Source: Anaeropeptidivorans aminofermentans (lineage in GTDB: Bacteria; Bacillota; Clostridia; Lachnospirales; UBA5962). Taken from it: 64,000 bases of DNA. The stretch is from assembly GCF_940670685.1 (NCBI RefSeq), contig NZ_OW711693.1, positions 62,001-126,000 on the forward strand, written 5' to 3'. Made by a program: the position numbers and the translations under genes. A model generated the notes under the pieces. It saw nothing but the letters and a program-made list of their open reading frames with translations, had not been told where the DNA came from and did not search any database. Positions 41,139 to 48,809 of this stretch are shown piece by piece. How positions within the stretch are numbered: the first letter of the stretch is position 1; each line of letters opens with the position of its first letter.

Positions 41139-42014
41139 GTGGATTATAGAAAGGCCCTTGAAAAGGCGGTCATATATATTGAAAGCCATCTTGGAAGTGA
41201 TATTAAAGTTGAAAACGTGGCAAGGGCTGCAGGATACTCCTATTATCATCTCAACAGGCAGTTTACGGCTATTCTTGGTGAAAGTGTCGGAAGCTATATA
41301 AAGAAACGGCGTTTAGCCGGCGCTTCTAAGAAACTTCTCTATACAGACCATAAAATTATAGACATAGCCATGGAAAATGGTTTTGATTCGCCCGAGGCCT
41401 TTAGCCGCGCCTTTAAGGCAATTTATAAAGTCAGTCCCCAAGCTTACCGAAAAAATCGTTTAGACACTTTCATGGGAAGCAAGGAACGCCTTGATACAGG
41501 GCTATTGGACCATCTGGCAAGCAATATAACAGTTCATCCAAAAATTATGGAATTGACAGAAATAAAAGTTGCAGGCCTTCGGGGAGAAACTACTTTGAGG
41601 GATAACCGCCTCAGAGATTTATGGAACAGGGCTAACAGCCTTTATAAAGAAATACCAAACCGTATTCCGGGGGGAAGGGCCTTTGGCATATGCGAGGCCT
41701 GTGCAGAGCACACTTTATACACTATGAATGACGACATTCTTTTTACGGAAGTTGCAGGAATTGAAGTGTCCTCATTTGACGGGCTTAAAGAACCCTTTGT
41801 TGAAAAGATAATTCCCGGGGGACGTTATGCAGTATTTACCCACAAGGGAACATTGCAGATGCTTCCCCAGACATTCGATTATATATGGGGCACCTGGTTT
41901 CTTTCCACAAAGGAAGAATTAGACTGGCGGGAGGATTTCGAGCTGTATGATGAACGCTTTCTGGGATATGACCACCCGGATTCAGAAGTGGATTTATATA
42001 TCCCCATAAGATAG
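41139..42014 (+). CDS. AraC-family regulator with GyrI-like effector-binding domain
   Basis: A 291-residue protein. The N-terminal AraC DNA-binding domain covers about residues 5-105 (VENVARAAGYSYYHLNRQFT and IAMENGFDSPEAFSRAFKAI, ending SPQAYRKNR). A GyrI-like small-molecule-binding domain covers about 135-290 (VEKIIPGGRYAVFTHKGTLQ, IWGTWFLSTKEELDWREDFE). This is the Rob/BmrR-type arrangement that senses lipophilic compounds. The start is GTG 41139 after AGAGGAGGG, 15 bp downstream of the acyltransferase gene, so the pair is co-transcribed. It probably controls that enzyme or a detoxification response. Confidence 0.9.
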   Translation: MDYRKALEKAVIYIESHLGSDIKVENVARAAGYSYYHLNRQFTAILGESVGSYIKKRRLAGASKKLLYTDHKIIDIAMENGFDSPEAFSRAFKAIYKVSPQAYRKNRLDTFMGSKERLDTGLLDHLASNITVHPKIMELTEIKVAGLRGETTLRDNRLRDLWNRANSLYKEIPNRIPGGRAFGICEACAEHTLYTMNDDILFTEVAGIEVSSFDGLKEPFVEKIIPGGRYAVFTHKGTLQMLPQTFDYIWGTWFLSTKEELDWREDFELYDERFLGYDHPDSEVDLYIPIR

Positions 42015-42146
42015 CGTGGGAATATTTTATAAAGAATCAAGGTTTACACAGCCAGAAGTACATTTATAGTTTGACAGATAATTAAATATACTTATGGAAC
42101 TTGAAAACAATCTTCTTGTTTTTAAGTTTTATAAGCTTTCCTTTAG

Positions 42147-42190
42147 AATATAGTAAATAAACTTAATTTTTTAGGTTTATTTACTATATT
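42147..42190. repeat. Short palindrome with MITE-like ends
   Basis: AATATAGTAAATAAAC (42147-42162) pairs perfectly with GTTTATTTACTATATT (42175-42190) across 12 bases. The outer TATAGTAAAT equals the terminus of families A-C. It could be a deletion derivative consisting of little more than the ends, or a terminator for the AraC/GyrI-like gene. Confidence 0.6.
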
Positions 42191-42227
42191 CATTAAAAAA
42201 TGCTTACTTTAAGATTAAGGACTGCTT

Positions 42228-42357
42228 TATAGTAAAGTTCACACAAGGATGTAATAAAAATCTATTTTTCATAAACGGCTTAAACATATAAAACCCCTAT
42301 GTTTAAGCCGTTCAAAACAGACGATTTTTATTACTGTTTCATTTGAAATTTACTATA
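42228..42357 (+). repeat. Family C MITE-like repeat, short copy C3
   Basis: A 130-bp copy from TATAGTAAAG to GAAATTTACTATA with GGATGTAATAAAAATCTATT, CGGCTTAAACATATAAAACC and TTACTGTTTCATTTG. It lacks the inner block present in C2 and C4. Confidence 0.85.
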
Positions 42358-42547
42358 AGCCGTAAAGGAAGGCCGTGGATATGAGGCTTTGGTATAATAT
42401 AAAGTAACTTGCGTTTATTCTGCCGCCAAGAACTGGCTTCAGAAGGCTTATAAATTAAATTGATAATGCTGCCATATCATCTTTATTCAAGTATGATATA
42501 TAAACCCATAGGAGCCGTATCCTGTATAACTTAAATTAGAACTTTAC

Positions 42548-42584
42548 AAATCCCCTAAAGCCTCTGAAAGCTTTAAGGGGATTT
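42548..42584 (-). terminator. Terminator between convergent genes
   Basis: AAATCCCCT pairs with AGGGGATTT, with an inner AAAGC/GCTTT stem. It lies 44 bp beyond the stop of the minus-strand GNAT gene; T-rich sequence on both sides allows bidirectional use. Confidence 0.75.
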
Positions 42585-42627
42585 ATAAAGTTATTTTGCT
42601 ATACATGCTTTTTAGCTATTAAAATAT

Positions 42628-43155
42628 TTAAAGATGTATCCAGTATCTTTCAAGATAGACATCGTCAGGTTCGCAGTAAACGGTTTTTTCGTATACACCG
42701 CCGTTTGAAAGAATTGTCCGCCTGCTGGCTTCGTTTTCTTTGGTGCAGGTAATAAGAACTTTATCAAGGCCGTATTCTTTGCAAACTTTTAGGCACTCAG
42801 AAAGCATTCTTTTTCCATAGCCTTTTTTTCTTTCAGAGGGGCGGATAGAATACCCTATATTGCCGCCGTATTTTTCAAGAAACTCGTTGAAATAATGGCG
42901 GAAGTCAATCATACCCACAATTTTTTTATCCCCTTGACGGACGTAAATAAATTGGTCACTTGTAACCCAGTTTTCGGGCACAGTTTCTTTGTCTTGGCAC
43001 AGGTGAATAAAATTCAGCCATTCCTCGGCAGTAGTCATACGCCGTAAGGGGCCTGTACCGTCCATAGAGCTTCCGGCATCAAGCATCTCCTTGCGAAAGG
43101 CCTGAATATCATCTTTAAAAGAAATATCCGGCTTAATCAGTATGTACTTATCCAA
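42628..43155 (-). CDS. GNAT-family N-acetyltransferase
   Basis: A 175-residue enzyme. GNIGYSIRPSERKKGYGKRM is the acetyl-CoA loop (about residues 95-114). KVLITCTKENEASRRTILSN and GGVYEKTVY are the conserved C-terminal part, as in predicted acetyltransferases of the COG3981 type. The N-terminal ILIKPDISFKDDIQAFRKEM is typical. ATG 43155 follows AAGGAGGGA. Single gene on the minus strand; substrate unknown. Confidence 0.88.
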   Translation of the reverse strand: MDKYILIKPDISFKDDIQAFRKEMLDAGSSMDGTGPLRRMTTAEEWLNFIHLCQDKETVPENWVTSDQFIYVRQGDKKIVGMIDFRHYFNEFLEKYGGNIGYSIRPSERKKGYGKRMLSECLKVCKEYGLDKVLITCTKENEASRRTILSNGGVYEKTVYCEPDDVYLERYWIHL

Positions 43156-43282
43156 ATCAATCCCTCCTTGTTTTGCGTAACAGTATTTCAGCTTAATATG
43201 ATTTTTACAGTAAGTTTCTTATAAGGTAGTAACAAAACTGATTTATTATAAAACAAAATATAGATTTGTTATAATAAATCTA

Positions 43283-43702
43283 TACCGATGCTCCCTAAGT
43301 TCACAGGGCATATCGTTATCCGCCCTGTTTTCTAAGTTCGTGCCTTTTTGCATTACTCATAAACACGGCTTTCCCCGGGAAACGGTATATTATTGAATCT
43401 GTGTGAATATACGGTTTTGTTACTGTTTAATTTTAAATTTACGATACAGCAATTTATGTCAATAAAGCAAATATTAAATTATCTGCTATTTCTGCAGGCG
43501 TTATAAATCAAAATTGTGCCTAAACCCCAAAAAATTTCCTGATGATTCTCATATAAGCATTCCTTTGATATAATTATAGCATATTTAGAAGGCTGTTTAT
43601 AAAGTGGAATTTGGATTTGTAAAATAAATCCGGCCCGATACTTTCTAAGTTTGCAGGGCTATCTGCCCTGTTTCTTAAGTTCGGGGGTTTGCATCATTAA
43701 TA
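43283..43702. repeat. Intergenic region with a repeated block and a truncated family B copy
   Basis: Two blocks resemble each other: 43283-43358 (CCCTAAGTTCACAGGGCATA ... CGCCCTGTTTTCTAAGTTCG) and 43622-43702 (TTTCTAAGTTTGCAGGGC ... CTGCCCTGTTTCTTAAGTTC). Each has an internal CAGGGC/GCCCTG stem. Between them lies the right two-thirds of a family B repeat (about 43360-43446, ending TTTTAAATTTACGATA). No gene between 43156 and 43725 is supported. Confidence 0.55.
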
Positions 43703-43725
43703 AAAGAATAGAAAGGAATATTGAT

Positions 43726-44358
43726 TTGAAGGCTGCTATTTTTGATTTAGACGGAACCATACTTGATTCTATGGACAATTGGAGAAATATGATTGAAGAG
43801 CTTTATCAGGCTCTTGAGCTTCAGCTTACAAAAGAAGACATGGAAGAGCTTGAAAAAATATCCTTAAGGCAAAAGGCCCAATACATAGCCTGCAATTGCA
43901 TAAAAGGAGTAACGGCTGAAGATGTTTTAAATAAGGCCTATGATATTATGTCGGAAAAATACCGCAAGGAGGTTATTCCCATAAAAGGAGCCGAAGAATA
44001 TCTAAAAAAGCTTTATCATCAGAATATCCCTATGGGAATAGCGACCCTTACAAACGGAAAAATGGCTACCAATGCCCTTGAAAATCATGGATTATTAAAA
44101 TACTTTAATTTTGTATTAAGTGCAGATGAAATAGGAAAGGGTAAACGAGAGCCGGACATATTCCTTGAGGCTGCAAGAAGGCTGGGCAATTTACCGGAGG
44201 ATACGATGGTTTTTGAGGATTCTTTATTTGCTATACATACTGCCAATAAAGCAGGGTTTCCGCTATGTGCAGTTACAGGAGCTGCTTCTTCTCAGGAAAA
44301 AGAAGAAATGGAAGGCCTATGCCGTATATGCATCAAAGATTTTTCGGAGCTTTTATAA
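43726..44358 (+). CDS. HAD-family hydrolase (beta-phosphoglucomutase-like)
   Basis: A 210-residue protein with HAD motif I AIFDLDGTILDSM at the very N-terminus, motif II GIATLTNGK, motif III lysine in GKGKREPDIFLEAAR, and motif IV MVFEDSLFAIHTANKAGF. The alpha-helical cap between motifs I and II makes it a subclass I phosphatase/phosphomutase. TTG 43726 (ribosome site AGAAAGGA) gives MKAAIFDLDG, the usual family start. The longer frame from 43651 would run through intergenic repeat sequence, so I rejected it. Substrate unknown, probably a sugar phosphate. Confidence 0.85.
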   Translation: MKAAIFDLDGTILDSMDNWRNMIEELYQALELQLTKEDMEELEKISLRQKAQYIACNCIKGVTAEDVLNKAYDIMSEKYRKEVIPIKGAEEYLKKLYHQNIPMGIATLTNGKMATNALENHGLLKYFNFVLSADEIGKGKREPDIFLEAARRLGNLPEDTMVFEDSLFAIHTANKAGFPLCAVTGAASSQEKEEMEGLCRICIKDFSELL

Positions 44359-44692
44359 AATTATTTGCATGCTTAAGCTTACGTCATTTTTAAATTCACT
44401 AAGCATAACTTAGGATTATAAAATAAATTCAATATAGTCAGGCGGAAAGGAAGCGGAAGCCATTTTTCCGTTGGAAAAGGCTATCACTATAAAATGCAGG
44501 CTAACGCCGGAAAGGAGCCGCACGGCAGTTTTGCATGGATTTCAGCATTCTTTATATAGTGAAACAGTCTTAAGGTAGTTAAGGTAGTGACAAAAATCTA
44601 TTTTTTATAATTGGCTTAAACGCTTGTTTTATAGTTACCAATTTTAAAAATAAGCTTTAGAGCTATCGTTCATTCAGGTGAAATAACAGCCT

Positions 44693-44845
44693 TGTCAAAT
44701 GGAATGAAAAAAATCCTGACCGGATTAAAATACTTATTTACGGCATCTTAATCCACGGTGTTTTGCGAAATAAAAATCTCATTGATTTTCTCTGCCCTCT
44801 AAAGCAAAATACTTACGGCGGTATAAAAGCAATTTAATTATATAA
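44693..44845 (+). repeat. Family E intergenic repeat, copy E1
   Basis: About 150 bp starting TTGTCAAATGGAATG and containing CCTGACCGGATTAAAATACT, TTGCGAAATAAAAATCTCAT, CAAAATACTTACGGCGGTAT and AAAAGCAATTTAATTATATA. The same block order is found at 50591-50740. Confidence 0.7.
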
Positions 44846-44883
44846 GAGAGCACCCCCTTAAAAAAGATTTATAAATTTACCAT

Positions 44884-44964
44884 AAAAGCCGCAAAAATAT
44901 ATTTTATAGTTCAAAATTAAAAACAACAGGATTTGAACCATTTTAATATATTTTTGCGGCTTTT
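44884..44964 (-). terminator. Long-stem terminator of the Crp/Fnr gene
   Basis: AAAAGCCGCAAAAATATAT (44884-44902) pairs perfectly with ATATATTTTTGCGGCTTTT (44946-44964). The minus-strand regulator gene ends 22 bp to the right. Confidence 0.8.
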
Positions 44965-44985
44965 AATATTCATATTTATTTTGTT

Positions 44986-45648
44986 TTAATAGGAGATTAA
45001 ATTCCTCAAGCCTTTAATATCCATAAGAGTTATTTTTCCCCTGGAAAGCTGAACTAAATTTTCTTCCTGAAAATACTTAAGCATTCTTGTAATGGCTTCT
45101 CTTGCGCTTCCAAGGTGCATGGCTATTTCCTCATGGGTTATTTTAAGGCTGTCGGAGCCTTCTATATTTCTTTCTTCAAGAAGAAAGTGGCTCAGTCTGC
45201 TGTCAAGGCTTGTAAAAAGGGCCTGCTCCATAATCCACATGACATCTGAAAAGCGGGAAGCCATCAGCTGGTTTGTATAATCGGAAACTTCCACAGAGGT
45301 TTTCATAAGCTCCTCATAGGTATCGGCGGGTATTACAAAAACCTCTGTATCTGTTTCGGCTTCAATATTGATATCGAAGCTTATATTTTTCATAATACAG
45401 GAAGCGGAAAAAAGGCAGATATCTCTTTCAAAAAGCCTGTAAAGGGTGATTTCCCTCCCGCTTTGAGAAATGATAAAGGCCCGAAGCCTTCCGCTTTTTA
45501 CGATGAAAAGGCCGGAGCAATCGTTTCCCCCTTGATGAAGGATTTGACCTTTTGAAAACTTTTTTGCACTTAAAGAGCTTTCCAGTGAAAGCTTTTGTTC
45601 ATTACGAAGCTTATCCCAAAAGGGAAGCATATGCTTTTCTTCTTTCAT
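44986..45648 (-). CDS. Crp/Fnr-family transcriptional regulator
   Basis: A 220-residue regulator. The N-terminal cyclic-nucleotide-binding fold (about 10-120: GQILHQGGNDCSGLFIVKSG, RLFERDICLFSASCIM) is followed by a C-terminal winged helix (about 150-215: THEEIAMHLGSAREAITRML, FQEENLVQLSRGKI). Three cysteines lie in the sensor domain (DCSGL, DICLFSASCI), but not in the standard N-terminal Fnr Fe-S cluster pattern. ATG 45648 has AAGGAG upstream; the frame could extend to 45711 without a site. It is divergent from a ferredoxin/NapH-like operon and probably regulates it. Confidence 0.88.
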   Translation of the reverse strand: MKEEKHMLPFWDKLRNEQKLSLESSLSAKKFSKGQILHQGGNDCSGLFIVKSGRLRAFIISQSGREITLYRLFERDICLFSASCIMKNISFDINIEAETDTEVFVIPADTYEELMKTSVEVSDYTNQLMASRFSDVMWIMEQALFTSLDSRLSHFLLEERNIEGSDSLKITHEEIAMHLGSAREAITRMLKYFQEENLVQLSRGKITLMDIKGLRNLISY

Positions 45649-45781
45649 TGGGCGGGTCTCCTTAAAATCAGTATTTATATATAGTATAATTCTTAAGCCT
45701 GTAATGTTCAATATTTAGGGCTTTTATTTTTGCCTGTTAGCTTCTTTCAAGTAACATCATCACAGAATAAAGATTTAACAG

Positions 45782-45796
45782 GATGTATAATACATC
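45782..45796 (+). promoter_or_regulatory. Perfect palindrome covering the -10 of the ferredoxin operon
   Basis: GATGTATAATACATC is a 15-bp perfect dyad centred on 45789. It contains TATAAT (45786-45791), the likely -10 element. There is no good -35. The dyad is a candidate operator for the adjacent Crp/Fnr protein. Confidence 0.5.
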
Positions 45797-45828
45797 TTAA
45801 GCCGATTTTACTTAGAAGGGGGTCTGTC

Positions 45829-46035
45829 ATGAGTTCTGTAAAAATCAGAAAAAAAGCCATAGTCAATCAGAAAGAATGTGTAGCCTGCGGCTGCTGTGTA
45901 AAGGTATGCCCCTTGGGGGCAATATCCATATTTAAAGGGGTTTTTGCAACTGTAGCGTATTCAAAATGCATAGGCTGCGGAAAATGCGCTTCGGTATGCC
46001 CGGCTTCCGTTATTGAAATGGGGGAAGTGATTTGA
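45829..46035 (+). CDS. 2x[4Fe-4S] ferredoxin-like protein
   Basis: A 68-residue protein with two clusters of the CxxCxxCxxxC type: CVACGCCVKVCP and CIGCGKCASVCP. It carries single electrons in the cytoplasm. ATG 45829 follows AGAAGGGGG; the longer frame from 45730 runs over the promoter. The stop TGA overlaps the TTG start of the next gene (46032) by 4 bp, so the ferredoxin probably partners the membrane protein directly. Confidence 0.9.
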   Translation: MSSVKIRKKAIVNQKECVACGCCVKVCPLGAISIFKGVFATVAYSKCIGCGKCASVCPASVIEMGEVI

Positions 46036-46613
46036 AAAAGAAAAAATGGAATGACTATCTATGGATTGCAACGGCTGTCTATCTCTCGCTGGGCTTTTTT
46101 AATATTATTTTTGCCTGGATAGGGCTTTTATGTTTTTTTATACCTCTTTTTATATCCATATTAGGCGGCGGAAAAGCCTATTGCAATAATTACTGCGGCA
46201 GAGGAATGCTTTTCGATATTTTGGGCAATAAATTTAATCTTTCGAGAAAAAAGAATATCCCACATTGGCTCAGGAGCAGCTATTTCAGATACGGCTTTCT
46301 TACTTTTTTTATGATAATGTTTTTAAATATGCTTTTTACGACTTATCTTGTTTTTTCAGAGGCGGCAGAGCTCAGGCAGATAGTGACGCTTCTTTGGACC
46401 TTTAAATTGCCATGGCATTGGGCCTATAAGGGCGGCATAAGCCCTTGGGTATGGCAATTTGCCTTCGGCTTTTACAGCGTTATGCTTACCTCTACAATTT
46501 TAGGCCTTGACACAATGGTTCTTTATAAGCCCCGTTCCTGGTGTGTTTATTGCCCTATGGGAACCATGACCCAGCTTATATGTAAAGTGAAAGCCAAGAC
46601 GGAGAAGATATAG
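46032..46613 (+). CDS. NapH/CcoG-like membrane 4Fe-4S protein
   Basis: A 193-residue protein with about four membrane helices (for example YLSLGFFNIIFAWIGLLCFF and YGFLTFFMIMFLNMLFTTYL). Conserved cysteine motifs lie at AYCNNYCGRGM (near 56) and WCVYCPMGTM (near 175), like the membrane domain of NapH/NosR/CcoG proteins. These normally end with ferredoxin clusters; here the cluster-bearing part is the separate ferredoxin encoded just upstream. The start is TTG 46032, overlapping the ferredoxin stop. It probably moves electrons between the membrane and the ferredoxin, under control of the Crp/Fnr regulator. Acceptor unknown. Confidence 0.83.
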   Translation: MKKKKWNDYLWIATAVYLSLGFFNIIFAWIGLLCFFIPLFISILGGGKAYCNNYCGRGMLFDILGNKFNLSRKKNIPHWLRSSYFRYGFLTFFMIMFLNMLFTTYLVFSEAAELRQIVTLLWTFKLPWHWAYKGGISPWVWQFAFGFYSVMLTSTILGLDTMVLYKPRSWCVYCPMGTMTQLICKVKAKTEKI

Positions 46614-46695
46614 TGAATTTTTTATAAAGAAGAAGCAAAACCTATCCACTATAGATTTAAAAATACGGATTTTCTTTGGAAACATCATGAAATTG
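46612..46695 (+). repeat. Family B MITE-like repeat, partial copy B6
   Basis: It begins within the end of the NapH-like gene region (AGTGAATTTTTTATAAAGAA) and includes GAAGCAAAACCTATCCACTA and ACGGATTTTCTTTGGAAACA, then diverges. Confidence 0.55.
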
Positions 46696-46767
46696 CCTTT
46701 ATACAGGCAATAATAATAAAGCTTTTAATATATAAAATCCAATAAAGCAATTTTAAAAAATACGATT

Positions 46768-46998
46768 TATAGTAAACTTCAAATGAAACAGTAATAAAAA
46801 TCGTATATTTTATGCTTAGTGAACCTGGAAACACTTACAGGGAAACTGTTAAAGTGTTTTCAGGCGAACGCCCCCTTATAGCCGACAAAGATATTTTAAT
46901 CTTTGTTGGCTATGAAGGGCTTAAACATAGGGATTTTATATGTTTAAGCCGTTTATGAAAAATAGATTTTTATTGCATCCTTCAGTGAAATTTACTAA
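46768..46998 (-). repeat. Family C MITE-like repeat, full-length copy C4
   Basis: About 231 bp in the opposite orientation to C2 and nearly identical to it, including AGTGAACCTGGAAACACTTA and AAAGTGTTTTCAGGCGAACG. Its ends are TATAGTAAACTTC and GAAATTTACTAA. Confidence 0.85.
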
Positions 46999-47091
46999 TG
47001 TTTTTCTAAATACATTTTTGAATCAAAGCGCATATATGGTTTTATTTCTATTTTCCCTTTAATTTACTATGGAAAAGATTTATAAACCATT

Positions 47092-47114
47092 TAAAAAAGC
47101 CCCCTAAGGGGCTG
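47092..47114 (-). terminator. Terminator of the ArsR-family gene
   Basis: On the minus strand AGCCCC, TTAG and GGGGCT are followed by TTTTTT. It lies 26 bp beyond the ArsR stop. Confidence 0.85.
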
Positions 47115-47139
47115 ATAATTTTTATATAGGATACTATCA

Positions 47140-47493
47140 TTAGCAAAAATCCTTTTCATTAATTTTGCCATTGCTGCAATATAAATGGTTTCCTGTAATA
47201 TGCTGGCAGCAGCCCTTTCTGGGAGTCTCATGGATGGCGATGGAATTAAGGTATTCCGCCGCTTCTAAAAACAGCTTTTTGTTAACGTCGTAATGGGTGT
47301 AATAGCCTCTTTTTTCACCGGAGACGATGCCTGCCTTCCGTAAAACTTTTAGATGCTGAGACACGGCAGCTTCAGAAACGTCAAGATTTCTTGCCAAGGC
47401 CCCTACACAGTAATCATAATTTAAAAGAAGATTTATTATTTTTAGGCGTGTTCCGTCTGAAAGTGCCTTCATTATGTTTAAAAAATCGTCCAT
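47140..47493 (-). CDS. ArsR/SmtB-family repressor with Cys-rich tail
   Basis: A 117-residue winged-helix repressor: LNIMKALSDGTRLKIINLLL, CVGALARNLDVSEAAVSQHL, KVLRKAGIVSGEKRGYYTHY. Cys residues lie at YDYCVGAL and in the C-terminal tail RKGCCQHITGNHLYC, followed by KDFC. This suggests a metal(loid)- or thiol-sensing site. ATG 47493 has GGGGG at suitable spacing and gives MDDFLNIMK; the ATG at 47508 has no site. No transporter or reductase gene is adjacent, so the target is not evident. Confidence 0.88.
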   Translation of the reverse strand: MDDFLNIMKALSDGTRLKIINLLLNYDYCVGALARNLDVSEAAVSQHLKVLRKAGIVSGEKRGYYTHYDVNKKLFLEAAEYLNSIAIHETPRKGCCQHITGNHLYCSNGKINEKDFC

Positions 47494-47881
47494 TATAAAA
47501 ACCCCCATAAAATTAGCAAATCATATTTTTAGAATACCCTGTATTTTTATTTGTGTCAAGGCTCCTAAAACAGGTAAAATTCAGTTTAAATATTTATTTT
47601 AACGATAAAGTTTTAAATATTTTTATTAAAAGCTTAAAACGCCATTCCTATGGAAATTAAAAAAACTATAGTAAAAAAGCAATATAAGGATCTTTATTAT
47701 ACCCCATTATAAAGATAGAACAAAGCCCTAGAATAAAAAATAGCAAATTTTACATTTTTAATCTTTTTCTGCATTTGCCATAGTCATTAAATATTAAGAA
47801 TTATATACAAATACTATAGTATATAGGCTTATTTCCTTCGTTTCAAGCAATATTTTTCCACGAAAAGTGCTTTTGTGAAAG

Positions 47882-47910
47882 TTGACAAGGAAAGAAATTA
47901 TATGTATACT
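47882..47910 (+). promoter_or_regulatory. Consensus sigma-A promoter of unknown target
   Basis: TTGACA (47882-47887), 17 bp and TATACT (47905-47910). Nothing coding follows for 900 bp, and the SRP RNA starts about 217 bp downstream. It could give a longer SRP RNA precursor or an unrecognised small RNA. Confidence 0.6.
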
Positions 47911-48093
47911 ATTAATTGATTTAGTCTAATATAGATAAATAGTAAATTTACTTTTTGGCATAGATAGGCGCTTTCTGAGGTGTTCATAAAAAGCATTTTA
48001 AGGAAGCTTACATTCTCTTCTTATGTTTATTTTGTTTTAAGTAAGTTCACATTTTTTGTTTATGGCCTTAGACAAATCCTATATTTTTAAAGT

Positions 48094-48123
48094 TTTACAG
48101 ATTTTCTTTACACTGTGTTAAAT
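48094..48123 (+). promoter_or_regulatory. Candidate proximal promoter of the SRP RNA
   Basis: TTTACA (48094-48099), 18 bp and TTAAAT (48118-48123), ending just before the predicted 5' end of the RNA. Confidence 0.45.
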
Positions 48124-48126
48124 TTT

Positions 48127-48387
48127 CCGTGCAGCCGGGGAGGTAGCGGCGCCCTGTACCATCAATCCGCTATAGTTGGGGTGATGTCTGTTCGAGGCAT
48201 TTTCTTTTTAAGGTCCGTCCAGGTAAGCGGTGTTGAGAGCCGAGTCTCGCGCAATGGGCAGCCGTGAAGCGTGTCAGGTCCGGAAGGAAGCAGCACTAAG
48301 CGGTGCACCCATGTGCCGTGAGGAAGCTTGGCTTGAGCTTAATACTTGGAACCGCTTAGGAAGATGTGTCGACAGCAGACGCACGGA
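48127..48387 (+). ncRNA. ffs: Signal recognition particle RNA, large (Alu-containing) bacterial type
   Basis: About 260 bases. The SRP54/Ffh-binding hairpin is unmistakable: GTCAGGTCCGGAAGGAAGCA followed by GCACTAAGC (about 48268-48302). The 5' part (GCCGGGGAGGTAGCGGCGCC) and the long paired arms form the Alu domain found in Bacillota scRNA. CCGTGC at 48127-48132 pairs with GCACGG at 48381-48386 and closes the molecule. It forms the particle with Ffh that targets membrane and secreted proteins. The position upstream of dnaX-ybaB-recR is typical of the phylum. A terminator follows at 48430-48460. The exact ends are inferred from pairing. Confidence 0.95.
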
Positions 48388-48429
48388 TTTTTAGATATTT
48401 AACTAACTGTTTTTAAAAAAATCCTGGAA

Positions 48430-48460
48430 AAATACTGCTATTTTTATAGCAGTATTTTTG
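48430..48460 (+). terminator. SRP RNA terminator
   Basis: AAATACTGCTA pairs with TAGCAGTATTT around TTTTTA, followed by TTTTG. Confidence 0.85.
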
Positions 48461-48548
48461 TATTTAAAAATATATTTTATTACGTCAAAGGGGTATTTTG
48501 TCCTTATTTCTGTATTTTGGCTGTATTGTGCATACGGCTTTAATTTGG

Positions 48549-48682
48549 TATAATGTGAATAAAATTAAGCTTTGCTTAATTTTATTCATGAATACATTTC
48601 ACGAAGGGAAATGTATGAATATACCATCGGAAAGAGAAGCAATCCGGTAAATTAAGCTTTGCTTAATTTTATTCACATTATA
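48549..48682. repeat. 134-bp element with 22-bp perfect terminal inverted repeats
   Basis: 48549-48570 begins TATAATGTGAATAAAATTAA and is repeated exactly in inverted form at 48661-48682 (GCTTAATTTTATTCACATTA then TA). Inside, each end carries its own palindrome (AATTAAGC/GCTTAATT around TTT), and a third hairpin, TACATTTCACGAAGGGAAATG, lies in the middle. It sits between the SRP RNA terminator and dnaX and has no coding capacity; MITE-like. Confidence 0.8.
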
Positions 48683-48809
48683 TTCTGGGGCTATATTTTG
48701 TGAAGAAAATGTGAGGCTATTTATTTAGTTTACTTATTCGTGTTTACCCGTTTATGTTACACTGCCCAAACTTAAAATATCTGCAGTATTTTTTAAAGAA
48801 GGAGTGCAT

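Larger units (their letters stand above)
44359..44985. other. Gene-free region with family C fragment, family E repeat and a terminator
   Basis: Contains a family C fragment (about 44576-44640: GTGACAAAAATCTATTTTTT, TTGGCTTAAACG), a family E repeat (44693-44845) and a long hairpin at 44884-44964. No supported coding frame. Confidence 0.5.
47494..48126. other. AT-rich region upstream of the SRP RNA gene
   Basis: No gene is supported. A strong sigma-A promoter is present at 47882-47910 (see separate entry) and the SRP RNA promoter lies at its right end. AGTAAATTTACT at about 47941-47952 is a perfect 12-bp palindrome equal to two fused ends of the A-C repeat families. Confidence 0.5.
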
